Shown: positions 6,599 to 14,564 of the stretch, piece after piece
Layout: every line of letters starts with the position of its first letter
How positions within the stretch are numbered: position 1 is the first letter of the stretch
Source: Bacillota bacterium
Lineage (GTDB): Bacteria > Eremiobacterota > SpSt-956 > JAKJGF01
Assembly: GCA_029555925.1 (NCBI GenBank)
Contig: JAKPQU010000451.1
Span: 1 to 24,808, forward strand
Reading direction: 5' to 3'
DNA length: 24,808 nt
Program-made: the position numbers and the translations under genes
The notes under the pieces: model-generated
What the model was told of the DNA's origin: nothing
Databases searched by the model: none
Seen by the model: only the letters and a program-made list of their open reading frames with translations

Positions 6599-6716
6599 AT
6601 ATTACTATACTTTCGCACTTTTTTATAAAACCTTTGATTTTATTGACTTCAGTTAAAACATAAAACCTAATAAACTCAAGGCTTTTTCTGAAATCTGCGA
6701 AAGTATAGATATATTA
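6597..6716. mobile_element. 104-bp MITE with 8-bp target-site duplication
   Basis: Perfect 13-bp terminal inverted repeats, CTATACTTTCGCA (6605-6617) and its complement (6696-6708), bound a non-coding 104-bp element. Directly outside them is an exact 8-bp direct repeat, ATATATTA (6597-6604 and 6709-6716). This is the signature of a transposed non-autonomous element. Eight-bp duplications occur in several IS families (IS256, IS66, ISL3, IS1595), so the parent is not determined. It sits just after the extended -10 of the HTH-ATPase gene and would be in its leader. Confidence 0.8.
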
Positions 6717-6792
6717 CTGACTGAAAATCAACAAAACAGATTTTTTTTTAAATGTAATATTATATTTGATAAATTAAAGAGGGGAACTTACT

Positions 6793-8268
6793 TTGCAACA
6801 GGATATATTTACTATAGATAGTGCCGCCGAATTTTTAAATGTTTCGCACAGTACTCTATATCGCTGGATCAGAGAAGGAAAGATAAAATGTTTCAAAGTT
6901 GGAAAGTCCTGGCGATTTTATCGTTCTAATTTAATCCAGTTTATGGAAACATCTGATAGAGATACGAAAACCACTGTTGATATTTTAAAAGAGGCAAAAA
7001 AATTTTTTTATAAAAATGTCAGAGATGCAAATAAAACACCGGATTACATGTCTCCATTGTTTAATATAATACCGGCAGATGATATAGAACAACTGGTAAT
7101 GGAATTATGGGAAGAGATTATTATAAGTGCTATAAGCAGAGATGGGGCTGATATATTTTTATCTCCTGCCTTACGTGAATTTAAAATAATATTCAGAATA
7201 AAAGGAAAAAATGTAGAAATAATCAGACTCTCTGATAAACTGTATAACTTTATGACAGGATTTATAAGAAAAATAACTAATATGAACAATAAGATTTTCC
7301 CTCAGAGGTGTATGGTAGATATTGAATTAAATTCTATCCGAACTTCTTTATGGATTAATTCTTTCCCGACTTTGCTCGGTGAAAAGATAAATATTAACCT
7401 GCAAAATTCATCAAATTTGCTGGTTTGTAAAGATGATCTGGACTGCCTCGGTCTGGGAACAGAAGAACTGAAAGATGTAAAAGATATACTCGGTAGTAAA
7501 AGGGGCCTTATCTTTATATGCGGACCTATCGGAAGTGGAAAAACCTCGACTGTTCTCAGCTTTATAATGTATTTGTTAAAATCTTCTAAAGGAAACCTGG
7601 ATATACATACTCTTGAATCTCCTGTAAGCCATGTAATAGATGGAATTTATCAGACAGAAGTTTTACCTTCCGGAAAGGTGGATACTTATACTGCACTTAA
7701 AGCGTTGAGATTTCAAAAACCTGATGTAATATGTATTTCATCTGATACAGAAGATCTTCGGGTAAGCAAAGAAATTGTAGGAATGGCTATATTCGGTCAG
7801 ATGTTGTTATTACAATGTCATTCCAGTGATATAGCTTCGGCACTTTTTGAATTAAATACTACTGGCATCAAACCATATCATCTTTCAGTTTCCTTTGGAG
7901 GTTCTATATCGCAGAGATTGGTAAGAACTATATGTAAAGATTGCAAAAGGAAAGCAAATATCAGGCCTGAATTATTTCGTAAGATGCAGGGCTACACTTC
8001 TATATTAAAAGAAAGGGACTGTTTTTACTATGGTGCTGGCTGTGATAGCTGTAACGGTACAGGTTTTGGAAAAAGGATTGCAATATATGAAGTTATTCCG
8101 AGAAGAGAAAACGTTATTGATATTATAAATCAGGTTTACAATAGTCCTGATGATATAAGAAAATGTTTTAATGATGCCGGTTATCCATCGTTAATGGAAA
8201 ATGCAATAAAAAAGGCTGTAGACGGGATTATAAGCCTGGAAGAAGCTTTCATGTGTAGCTATTTATAA
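6793..8268 (+). CDS. HTH (excisionase-type) domain fused to PulE/PilB-like secretion ATPase
   Basis: The 491-residue protein starts at TTG with SD AAAGAGGGG about 8 nt upstream. Residues 5-52 are a MerR/excisionase-type helix-turn-helix (AAEFLNVSHSTLYRWIREGK, then KVGKSWRFYRSNL). Residues about 100-205 resemble the N2 domain of GspE/PilB. Residues 210-435 are the ATPase core: Walker A GPIGSGKT (244-251), Asp-box-like LESPV, and a tetracysteine zinc site (C381, C384, C417, C420). The Walker B/catalytic region is degenerate: QKPDVICISSDTED where active members have a DPDIIMVGEIRD-like sequence, so the glutamate is lost; the His box reads QCHSSD. The C-terminus matches the family. It probably binds ATP but may hydrolyse it poorly, consistent with a regulatory rather than motor role (inference). 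Confidence 0.88.
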   Translation: MQQDIFTIDSAAEFLNVSHSTLYRWIREGKIKCFKVGKSWRFYRSNLIQFMETSDRDTKTTVDILKEAKKFFYKNVRDANKTPDYMSPLFNIIPADDIEQLVMELWEEIIISAISRDGADIFLSPALREFKIIFRIKGKNVEIIRLSDKLYNFMTGFIRKITNMNNKIFPQRCMVDIELNSIRTSLWINSFPTLLGEKININLQNSSNLLVCKDDLDCLGLGTEELKDVKDILGSKRGLIFICGPIGSGKTSTVLSFIMYLLKSSKGNLDIHTLESPVSHVIDGIYQTEVLPSGKVDTYTALKALRFQKPDVICISSDTEDLRVSKEIVGMAIFGQMLLLQCHSSDIASALFELNTTGIKPYHLSVSFGGSISQRLVRTICKDCKRKANIRPELFRKMQGYTSILKERDCFYYGAGCDSCNGTGFGKRIAIYEVIPRRENVIDIINQVYNSPDDIRKCFNDAGYPSLMENAIKKAVDGIISLEEAFMCSYL

Positions 8269-8293
8269 AATTATATGGTTTTTTTGTATCAAT

Positions 8294-8406
8294 TATGGGA
8301 GTAACTTTAGAAACAGGGCTATTGCCTGTTAAAAATTCATCTTTAAGTTCAGTCAGACATTTTTTGTAAATAATCTTAAAATTACTGATTTTTTTTATAT
8401 GCCGCA
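8294..8406 (-). pseudogene. Remnant of the zinc-ribbon/TPR gene N-terminus
   Basis: The DNA closely matches 9897-10008, in the same orientation. The minus strand still reads CLTELKDEFLTGNSPVSKVTP, against the intact CLTELKDEFLTGSSPVSKVTP, but upstream residues are decayed (the cysteine pairs are lost but for one) and the TPR part is absent. It is probably what remains of a tandem duplication. Confidence 0.8.
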
Positions 8407-8436
8407 AGCTGTCCCTGAGATCTGGCTTTTATGAAA

Positions 8437-8579
8437 TTTATAGTTAGTTTCATAACTATCCATAAATAATGACCTCGTAATGCGTAAAGCGTAATGCGTG
8501 ATGCGCAGGGATTAAACCCGTCACGTGTCACGCGTTACGCGTCACGACGACTTAAATTCTAATAAGTTATGAAATACAC
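8437..8579. repeat. 143-bp inverted repeat, left arm
   Basis: Its reverse complement aligns without gaps to 14422-14564, with 5 mismatches in 143 bp by direct comparison. Inside it are two oppositely oriented heptamer arrays (about 8476-8504 and 8517-8548). The arms flank a 5.8-kb segment. Confidence 0.95.
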
Positions 8580-8605
8580 ATAATTGCTTATGCTCAGGTC
8601 AGTAA
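8580..8605. repeat. Dispersed repeat end block
   Basis: ATAATTGCTTATGCTCAGGT and the following CAGTAA match the last 26 bp of the repeats at 5119-5218 and 10218-10309. It directly adjoins the left inverted-repeat arm but is absent from the right arm. Confidence 0.8.
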
Positions 8606-8707
8606 ATGGTACCCCCTTCAACATAAGTATCTCCGTGTGAGTAAATATTATATTTCCGATATATTTTATGAGGAAAAAAGTGAACTGTAGATCTTATCAA
8701 CGTTTTT

Positions 8708-10021
8708 TTACTTGAGAAATTTGATCTTTTTCTTTGCATCTGAAAGAAGATATCCATTTTTATCCACTTCAAGAACTTTTTTATAATATTCCAGGGCTTT
8801 CTTTTTATCATTTTTTGCTTCGTATATAAGACCTATATTATAATATACATAGGGATAATTCGGATCAATAGTTAAAGCTTTTTCGTAATATTCCATTGCT
8901 TTATCATAATCTTTCAGTTCATAATAATCTATTCCTATATTATTAATAAGATAAATATCATTCGGAGCCTGCTTCAGGGCTTTACTGGCATGTTCGATGG
9001 ATTTTTCGAATTCTCCCGTATCATAACAGGCAAGACCTAATTTGTAATGACCGTAATAATAATCAGGGTTTAATGCGAGACATTTTTCATAATAATCTAT
9101 AGCTTTTTTATTATCTTTTTTGTAGTAATAATAAATATTACCCAGGTTATAAAGAGCAACATAATAACAGGAATAAGAAGAAGGGACTTTATTATAATAT
9201 TTTTCGGCTTTATCTATTTTTTCCTCCGTATAATAAATATTCCCCATAGTGAGATATGGAGAACCGCCTGAAGGATTAATATCTATGGCTTTCTGAGCAT
9301 ATTCTCCGGCAGATTTATAATCTTTCATATTATAATAACACAAGGCCATAGCATCATAAGAATCATAAGGGCATGAGGTTTTATCAATAGATTTTACGTA
9401 CCAGGTAAGTGCTTCTTTATAATTGCCTTCGTAATAAAGAGAATTCCCCGTATAATAAAGTGATTCATAATTATTCGGATCAAGAGAAAGACTCTTTAAA
9501 TAATAGTCTTTTGCTTTGCCATACTCCGAAAGATAGTAATGGCAATCTGCAAGATCATTATAACTGGCAGAGTCGTTCGGATCTTTCTCTATAGCTTTTT
9601 CATATTCAGTAATGGCTTCTCTGTATTGTTTATTCCTGTAATAATTCAGGGCTTTATTTTTATGCTCTTTACTTTCCTGAAGAGATGATGTTTCTTTATA
9701 TCTTGTAAGTATAAAAGGGATTATTGTAGACATTATGAACAGAATTACCAATGCGACGGCAATGGCAATTGAGATACCGACTATATTATTATTCTGAGCA
9801 GGAGGAGTGCCATTATATGGACTTATTTCAGGATATGGAGTTATTTCAGGCTGTTTTCTGACCGAATAAGGCAGATGTCTTGTTTCTTTTTCATCACTTA
9901 TGGGAGTAACTTTAGAGACAGGGCTACTGCCTGTTAAAAATTCGTCTTTAAGTTCAGTCAGACATGTCGGACAGATAGTCTCAAAATCACTGAATTTTTT
10001 ATTGCATTTTGGACAGAACAT
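8708..10021 (-). CDS. Zinc-ribbon, single-TM, TPR-repeat protein
   Basis: I place the start at 10021: MFCPKC has SD AAAGGAGT about 7 nt upstream. The longer frame to 10060 merely reads through a heptamer array. The 437-residue protein has a zinc ribbon (C3, C6, C17, C20), a Pro/Tyr-rich linker, one membrane helix (about 80-106) and nine or more tetratricopeptide repeats with the Y-x-x-A-x-x-Y-x-x-A pattern (about 120-432). The N-terminus should be cytoplasmic and the TPRs likely outside. TPRs act as protein-binding scaffolds; the partner is unknown. Tyr content is high throughout the repeats. A decayed copy of its first exon-like 5' part lies at 8294-8406. It is divergent from the peptidase gene. 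Confidence 0.92.
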   Translation of the reverse strand: MFCPKCNKKFSDFETICPTCLTELKDEFLTGSSPVSKVTPISDEKETRHLPYSVRKQPEITPYPEISPYNGTPPAQNNNIVGISIAIAVALVILFIMSTIIPFILTRYKETSSLQESKEHKNKALNYYRNKQYREAITEYEKAIEKDPNDSASYNDLADCHYYLSEYGKAKDYYLKSLSLDPNNYESLYYTGNSLYYEGNYKEALTWYVKSIDKTSCPYDSYDAMALCYYNMKDYKSAGEYAQKAIDINPSGGSPYLTMGNIYYTEEKIDKAEKYYNKVPSSYSCYYVALYNLGNIYYYYKKDNKKAIDYYEKCLALNPDYYYGHYKLGLACYDTGEFEKSIEHASKALKQAPNDIYLINNIGIDYYELKDYDKAMEYYEKALTIDPNYPYVYYNIGLIYEAKNDKKKALEYYKKVLEVDKNGYLLSDAKKKIKFLK

Positions 10022-10041
10022 AGGTGACTCCTTTTGTATTT

Positions 10042-10067
10042 GTGACGCGTAACGCGTCACGCGTCAC
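10042..10067. repeat. Heptamer array upstream of the TPR gene
   Basis: GTGACGC, GTAACGC, GTCACGC and GTCAC. On the minus strand it reads toward the TPR gene and ends about 12 nt before the SD. Confidence 0.88.
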
Positions 10068-10148
10068 AGGTTTATAGCTGACCCTTTGTGCATTGCCGGG
10101 TAATTATACTGTCGTCTACGAAGTAACTTTATTCTCCTTAAGTGTGAA

Positions 10149-10178
10149 ATAATCCTTTTATTAAAGAATCCATGTCAA
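10149..10178 (-). promoter_or_regulatory. Sigma70-like promoter for the TPR gene
   Basis: On the minus strand TTGACA (10178-10173, 6 of 6) is followed after 18 bp by GATTAT (10154-10149, 4 of 6). The transcript leader would be about 120 nt and include the heptamer array. A 12-bp palindrome lies immediately upstream. Confidence 0.5.
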
Positions 10179-10217
10179 GGAAATATATTTCTTTATGTCG
10201 AATAATCCATCTATAGG

Positions 10218-10309
10218 ATTTACTGAAGTGAGAAGTGAAAAGTCAGAAAACCTTATCTAATCTGGTTTATAACATATTAAAATATTAATTGCTTATGCTC
10301 AGGTCAGTA
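10218..10309. repeat. Dispersed ~100-bp repeat, copy B
   Basis: Near-identical to 5119-5218 and in the same orientation, apart from a short deletion around 10241-10245 relative to copy A. Its final block supplies a spurious in-frame ATG (10289) ahead of the peptidase gene. Confidence 0.88.
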
Positions 10310-10316
10310 TATTTCT

Positions 10317-10333
10317 CGCGTTACGCGTTACGA
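10317..10333 (+). repeat. Short heptamer array upstream of the peptidase gene
   Basis: CGC, GTTACGC, GTTACGA, ending 15 nt before the chosen ATG of the peptidase. Confidence 0.8.
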
Positions 10334-10348
10334 AAGAAGAAGCCCATT

Positions 10349-12112
10349 ATGAGAGAAATACCTGTAGAACTTCTGTCATCTATAAAAAAAATCGGTCTTT
10401 TCCACTGGAATAAAGACAATTCATCTATATATTTTACAACAGACATAAACGGCACATGGGATATATGGGAAATAAACATAAAAGAACCTTACCCGAAGCA
10501 GGTTACAGTATTTTCCGGCAATGTAATGAATTTCAAGGTATCTCCTGACGGGGAGAAAATAGCATTTCTATCGGAGAAAGATGGCAGTGAAAAATACAAT
10601 CTTTCCGTTACAGATTTCAGAGGAAGATCTGTAAAAACATTTCCCGCAAAAGGAATTATCGAAATTACCGACATGGATTGGTGCCCTGACAGCGAAAGGA
10701 TTGCCTGTATTGAAAAAATAGACAAAAAATATAATATTCATATAATTTCAACAGATACAGGCAGAGACGAACAGATAACAGATACAGGAGAATTAAAAAG
10801 AGATGTCCGGTGGTCTCCCGACGGGAATCGTATAGCTTTTTTCTCCATGACAGGTAAAAAAGAGGGACATATTGACGTAATATATCTTAAAGACGGGAAT
10901 CTATTAAATCTTACTCATGACCTGAAAGGTGTAAATTCCTATCCGAGATGGTCTCGTGACGGTAAATCAATAGTTTTTGTGTCAGATAATGAAGGAGTAA
11001 AACGAATCGGTATTATCTCTTTCCCCGGTGGAAACATAACATGGCTTCCAGTTGAAGAATATGAACAGAATCTTCCCGAATGGTCTCCCGATGGAAAGGA
11101 AATCCTCTATATTTCAAACAGGGAAGGGAATATGGAGCTTAAGATCTTTAATATTGAGTCAGGGAATATCAGAACCCCCGGTTTCCCTGAAGGTGTTACA
11201 TCTTCAGCTCAATGGTCTCGCGACGGAAAAAATATTGCTTTCAGATATCACAGTTCCTCTATTGCTCCTGAAATTTTTGTCTCTTCCGATAATAAGATAA
11301 AAAGGCTTACATATTCTGCTCCTGCAGGGGTTGATGAAACAGAAATGGCAGAAGCAGAATTAATTTATTATAAATCTTCTGACAATAAAAAGATTCCTGC
11401 TTTTTTTTATAAACCGTCAGAATCCGGTACTTATCCATGTCTTTTATGGCTCCATGGAGGCCCTGCGAGCCAGCATTTTAACGGATGGAATCCCTTTATA
11501 CAGCTTATGGTGTCCCGGGGCATAGCAGTCCTTGCACCCAATATAAGAGGGAGTACGGGACAGGGAAGAGATTTTGAGTATGCCCTTTACAGAAACTGGG
11601 GAGGCCCTGACCTGGACGATGTAGTTTCTGCTGCGGCATATCTCCGTGGACTTGGTTTTATAGAGAAAATAGCCATAGGCGGAGGCAGTTACGGAGGATA
11701 TATAACCATGATGGCTTCAGTCAAATATCCTGACCTGTGGACAGCAGGAATAAACGCAGTGGGGCCTGTAAATCTTGCCAGTTTTTATAAAAATACGACC
11801 CGCTGGATGAGAAATCTCCTTATAGATAAATATGGTTTCTCTGAGCCAGAAAAAGACGAAGCCTTTTATTATGACAGATCACCTGTTAATTTTATAGAAC
11901 ACCTGAAGGCTCACTTGCTGTTGATTTATAACGAGAAAGATGTGAGAGTCCCCGTGTCGGAAATGGATCAACTTGTGGAAAAACTGAAGAAATATGGCAA
12001 AGAATTTGAACTTTTTCTTTTTCATGATGAAGGCCATAGTTCTCTGAAATCAGAGAGTGATATGAAAAGATACAGTGTAATGTCGGACTTTCTTGTCAGG
12101 AAATTAACATGA
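10349..12112 (+). CDS. S9 family serine peptidase (prolyl oligopeptidase / acylaminoacyl-peptidase type)
   Basis: I start at 10349 (MREIPVELL): the frame is open upstream to 10289, but those codons come from the dispersed repeat and heptamer array. The site upstream is only a weak SD (GAAAGAAGA). The 587-residue protein has an N-terminal TolB/WD40-like propeller with repeated SPDG(K/N) and SRDGK motifs (about 35-330) and a C-terminal alpha/beta-hydrolase. The triad is Ser447 in GGSYGG, Asp531 in NEKD and His563 in EGHS; HGGPAS (369-374) forms the oxyanion region. It cleaves short peptides, probably in the cytoplasm since no signal peptide is present. It overlaps the HEAT gene by 4 bp, which suggests translational coupling. 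Confidence 0.93.
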   Translation: MREIPVELLSSIKKIGLFHWNKDNSSIYFTTDINGTWDIWEINIKEPYPKQVTVFSGNVMNFKVSPDGEKIAFLSEKDGSEKYNLSVTDFRGRSVKTFPAKGIIEITDMDWCPDSERIACIEKIDKKYNIHIISTDTGRDEQITDTGELKRDVRWSPDGNRIAFFSMTGKKEGHIDVIYLKDGNLLNLTHDLKGVNSYPRWSRDGKSIVFVSDNEGVKRIGIISFPGGNITWLPVEEYEQNLPEWSPDGKEILYISNREGNMELKIFNIESGNIRTPGFPEGVTSSAQWSRDGKNIAFRYHSSSIAPEIFVSSDNKIKRLTYSAPAGVDETEMAEAELIYYKSSDNKKIPAFFYKPSESGTYPCLLWLHGGPASQHFNGWNPFIQLMVSRGIAVLAPNIRGSTGQGRDFEYALYRNWGGPDLDDVVSAAAYLRGLGFIEKIAIGGGSYGGYITMMASVKYPDLWTAGINAVGPVNLASFYKNTTRWMRNLLIDKYGFSEPEKDEAFYYDRSPVNFIEHLKAHLLLIYNEKDVRVPVSEMDQLVEKLKKYGKEFELFLFHDEGHSSLKSESDMKRYSVMSDFLVRKLT

Positions 12113-12885
12113 AAAAAGAAACATGGAAACTTGAAGAAATAAGTGCAGATCTCCTGTCAAAGGATTTATCATCCCAGAATATACATATAAGGGTAAAAGC
12201 CGAAGAAGCTTTAATAAAACTGGGAGAGTCTTCTTTAGATTCCATCGAGAAAATAATAAAAGACGACTCGCCGGCTGTAGCAAAACTGGGAGCCATATCT
12301 GTATTGAAAGAAATAAAAAGTAAGAGATCCATGGCTATTCTTCTGGAAGCACTGGGAGACAGCCGGAGTCAGATAAGAAATAAAGCCTGCGCTGTTATAG
12401 GAGAAATAGAAACTGGAGAAGCAATCCCCTGTTTAATAGATATGTTAAAACTTGTAAACCCTGCTATAAGAAACAGCGCAAAAACTGCCCTCAAACTCAT
12501 AGGTATAAGGGCAGTGCCTTATCTTCTTAATTCCATCCTTGAAGGACACACAAGACAGATGCAGAGTGCGGAAGATATAATAGTGTCTCTGGGAGAGGAA
12601 GTAATAGATTTACTTATGGAAAAGACAGAAGAGAAAAATAACCTCATAAAAGCACTTTCTGTGGAACTGCTCGGAAAGTTAAAATGTGAAAAAGCATTGA
12701 AAAAAATCGTCTATCTACTGAAACATGACAGTTCGGTAATAGTAAAACAGGCCTGTATCAGATCACTCGGGGATATAGGTGATATATCAGTCAGAGAGGA
12801 AATACTCAGGTTTTTAGAGAATGATTCGATTTATTTGAGAGAAACAGCTATAGAAGCTCTGAAGAAGTTGAAGAGTGAAAAGTAA
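12109..12885 (+). CDS. HEAT-repeat protein
   Basis: The 258-residue protein is made of tandem two-helix HEAT (PBS-lyase-like) repeats of about 31 residues, with recurrent patterns such as A-x-x-x-L-G-(D/E), D-x-x-x-x-(V/I)-R-x-x-A and A-(I/V)-x-A-L. ATGA overlaps the peptidase stop, so the pair is almost surely co-translated. There is no signal or membrane segment. HEAT solenoids bind proteins or nucleic acid; a role as partner or adaptor of the peptidase is an inference from the coupling only. The stop codon lies in a GTGAAAAGTAA stretch of the kind that opens the composite repeats. Confidence 0.88.
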   Translation: MKKETWKLEEISADLLSKDLSSQNIHIRVKAEEALIKLGESSLDSIEKIIKDDSPAVAKLGAISVLKEIKSKRSMAILLEALGDSRSQIRNKACAVIGEIETGEAIPCLIDMLKLVNPAIRNSAKTALKLIGIRAVPYLLNSILEGHTRQMQSAEDIIVSLGEEVIDLLMEKTEEKNNLIKALSVELLGKLKCEKALKKIVYLLKHDSSVIVKQACIRSLGDIGDISVREEILRFLENDSIYLRETAIEALKKLKSEK

Positions 12886-12897
12886 GGAAAATTTACT

Positions 12898-12918
12898 TCA
12901 CGTCTCACGACTCACGCC
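12898..12918. repeat. Heptamer array upstream of the ATP-grasp gene
   Basis: TCACGTC, TCACGAC, TCACGCC, a degenerate 7-bp-period variant, ending shortly before the SD AAAGAAAGGA. Confidence 0.7.
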
Positions 12919-12943
12919 AATTAAAGAAAGGAATAAATAAAAT

Positions 12944-14311
12944 ATGAAAAAATCTTTTGAACTGGAGAGTAAATTCAAGGAATTAATAGAATGGATGCAG
13001 AAAAACCCGGATGAAGTAATAAAAGAACGCCACAGGGCCACGGAAAAACTCATAAAAAAAAGATGTGTCTACGGAGACAGTACCTTTCAGACAACCCTTG
13101 TTCCCATGTTTCTAAAAAAAGAATCCATGGAACTCATAGAAAAGACCTCTGAAATATTCGATTCTATGATAGATAAAATCATAGACCTGTATTTTCAGGA
13201 TGAAACCATAAGGGATTATTTTCCCTATCATGAAATCCCTCAGGAGCTTGTCCATGCCGATCCGGGATATTTGAAAGCTACAATTCTGAACAGACTGGAT
13301 ATACTCTTTGACGGTAAAACCCTTAAATATATAGAATTCAATACGGACAATCCCGGCGGTAAAGGCTGGGTTGATATGTATGAAGATGTTTTTGCGGAAC
13401 AGTCTTTCTACAGAGATATTATAGCTGATTTCGGCATAAGGGAAGAAAGAAAGATAACAAGAGGTCTCTTTAATGCAGCCATGAAATGTTTCAATGAATT
13501 TGCGGAAGAAGGGGAAAAACCGCGATGTGGTCTTGTGTCTTTCAGGGAAATTACCATGAAACAGGATGATGAAATAGTGAGGGATTTCTTTATAGAAAAC
13601 GGTGTGGAGGCCAATATAATCGACCCGAGAGACCTGGAATTCCGTGACGGAAGACTCTACTCGAACGGCATTAAATTCAACCTCCTTATAAGATCCCTTA
13701 AAGCCCAGTTTTACCTGAGATTCCCCAGGGAAATGAAGGATTTCAAAAAATCTATTCTTAATAAAGGCGCCTGTCTTGTAAATTCCTTCCGCTCCATCCT
13801 GGGTTCTGAAAAATCCCTGCTTTCCTTCCTGTCAAATCACTTCAATCACCATTATTTCACCGAAGATGAAGTAAAATTCATAAAAGCACATATTCCGTGG
13901 ACGAGAAAACTGGATGAAACTGTAACTCTTTCCAAAGAAGGAGAAGAAATGAGTCTGAAGACTTATATACTGACACATAAAGATGAACTCACTCTGAAAC
14001 CTTCATGGGGCGCAGGAGGTTACAGAGTTCTCGTAGGTAAATCCACAGGTAAAGCAGAATGGTCGGATTGCCTGGAAGCGAATGTCGGTTCATCTGACTG
14101 GACAGTTCAGGAATATGTTGAAATACCTGAAACTGAAATACCTGTTATAAAAAATAATAAAATCGTTCTGGAAAAGAAGTTTTTCAATCTCTCTCCCTAT
14201 GTGTTCGGAGGAAAATATGTGGGAATGCTCGGAAGGGTATCGGAAAAAGATGTTATAAACGTATCTGCCGGAGGTGGTGTTATACCGGTGTTCCAGTTGA
14301 AACATGAATGA
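12944..14311 (+). CDS. Circularly permuted ATP-grasp protein (glutathionylspermidine synthase-like)
   Basis: The 455-residue protein shows the motifs of the circularly permuted ATP-grasp superfamily: RLDI-LFDG then EFNTDNPGGKGW (about 117-142), a NSFRS-x-LG-x-(E)K segment (280-290), HIPWTRK (316-322), the ATP-binding LKPSWGAGGYRVLVG (351-365) and VQEYVE (388-393). Such enzymes form amide bonds from a carboxylate and an amine with ATP; substrates here are unknown. SD AAAGAAAGGA precedes the ATG. It lies 58 bp after the HEAT gene in the same direction, so a peptidase-HEAT-ligase operon is likely. The short helical N-terminus (1-90) is outside the core. Confidence 0.88.
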   Translation: MKKSFELESKFKELIEWMQKNPDEVIKERHRATEKLIKKRCVYGDSTFQTTLVPMFLKKESMELIEKTSEIFDSMIDKIIDLYFQDETIRDYFPYHEIPQELVHADPGYLKATILNRLDILFDGKTLKYIEFNTDNPGGKGWVDMYEDVFAEQSFYRDIIADFGIREERKITRGLFNAAMKCFNEFAEEGEKPRCGLVSFREITMKQDDEIVRDFFIENGVEANIIDPRDLEFRDGRLYSNGIKFNLLIRSLKAQFYLRFPREMKDFKKSILNKGACLVNSFRSILGSEKSLLSFLSNHFNHHYFTEDEVKFIKAHIPWTRKLDETVTLSKEGEEMSLKTYILTHKDELTLKPSWGAGGYRVLVGKSTGKAEWSDCLEANVGSSDWTVQEYVEIPETEIPVIKNNKIVLEKKFFNLSPYVFGGKYVGMLGRVSEKDVINVSAGGGVIPVFQLKHE

Positions 14312-14345
14312 TAATGGAAATATTGAGATAGATTTAAGGTACAGG

Positions 14346-14390
14346 AATTTTCATTTTTAATGCCGTAAAATAAGGCTTTAGATGAAAATT
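14346..14390. terminator. Long imperfect hairpin after the ATP-grasp gene
   Basis: AATTTTCAT (14346-14354) pairs with ATGAAAATT (14382-14390), and GCC with GGC nearer the loop, giving an interrupted stem about 18 bp long. It lies 35 nt after the stop codon. There is no separate U-run after the stem, so termination is plausible but unproven. Confidence 0.4.
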
Positions 14391-14421
14391 AACTAGAGGC
14401 AGTTTATCTAAATAATTTATA

Positions 14422-14564
14422 GTGTATGTCATAACTTATTAGAATTTAAGTCGTCGTGACGCGTAACGCGTGATGGGTGACGGGTTTAATCCCTGCGCAT
14501 CCCGCATTACGCTTTACGCATTACGAGGTCATTATTTATGGATAGTTATGAAACTAACTATAAA
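14422..14564. repeat. 143-bp inverted repeat, right arm
   Basis: The reverse complement of 8437-8579 with 5 mismatches and no gaps; three mismatches cluster in one heptamer unit (14471-14475 region). It ends 75 bp before hsdM. Confidence 0.95.

Larger units (their letters stand above)
8269..8707. other. Intergenic region, ATPase / TPR gene
   Basis: It has no complete gene. It contains a decayed copy of the TPR gene N-terminus (8294-8406), one arm of the 143-bp inverted repeat (8437-8579) and the end block of the dispersed repeat (8580-8605). Positions 8609-8707 show nothing recognisable. Confidence 0.7.
10022..10348. other. Divergent intergenic region, TPR / peptidase
   Basis: It holds heptamer arrays next to both gene starts (10042-10067 and 10317-10333), a candidate minus-strand promoter (10149-10178), a 12-bp palindrome GAAATATATTTC (10180-10191) and the second full copy of the dispersed repeat (10218-10309). 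Confidence 0.7.

Noticed and set aside
6605..6708. dif-like or phage attachment site
   Set aside because: The 13-bp ends with an 8-bp direct duplication fit a transposed element; no recombinase gene or dif-type core is present.
8599..8811. Minus-strand 70-residue frame
   Set aside because: It overlaps the 3' end of the TPR gene in another frame and has no SD or recognisable content.
10022..10060. Longer N-terminus of the TPR protein
   Set aside because: These codons are heptamer-array sequence; the SD fits the ATG at 10021.
10289..10348. Upstream start of the S9 peptidase
   Set aside because: The 20 extra residues come from the dispersed repeat and heptamers, with no SD at 10289.
8437..14564. 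Composite transposon
   Set aside because: The inverted arms carry no transposase and no target-site duplication was seen outside them.
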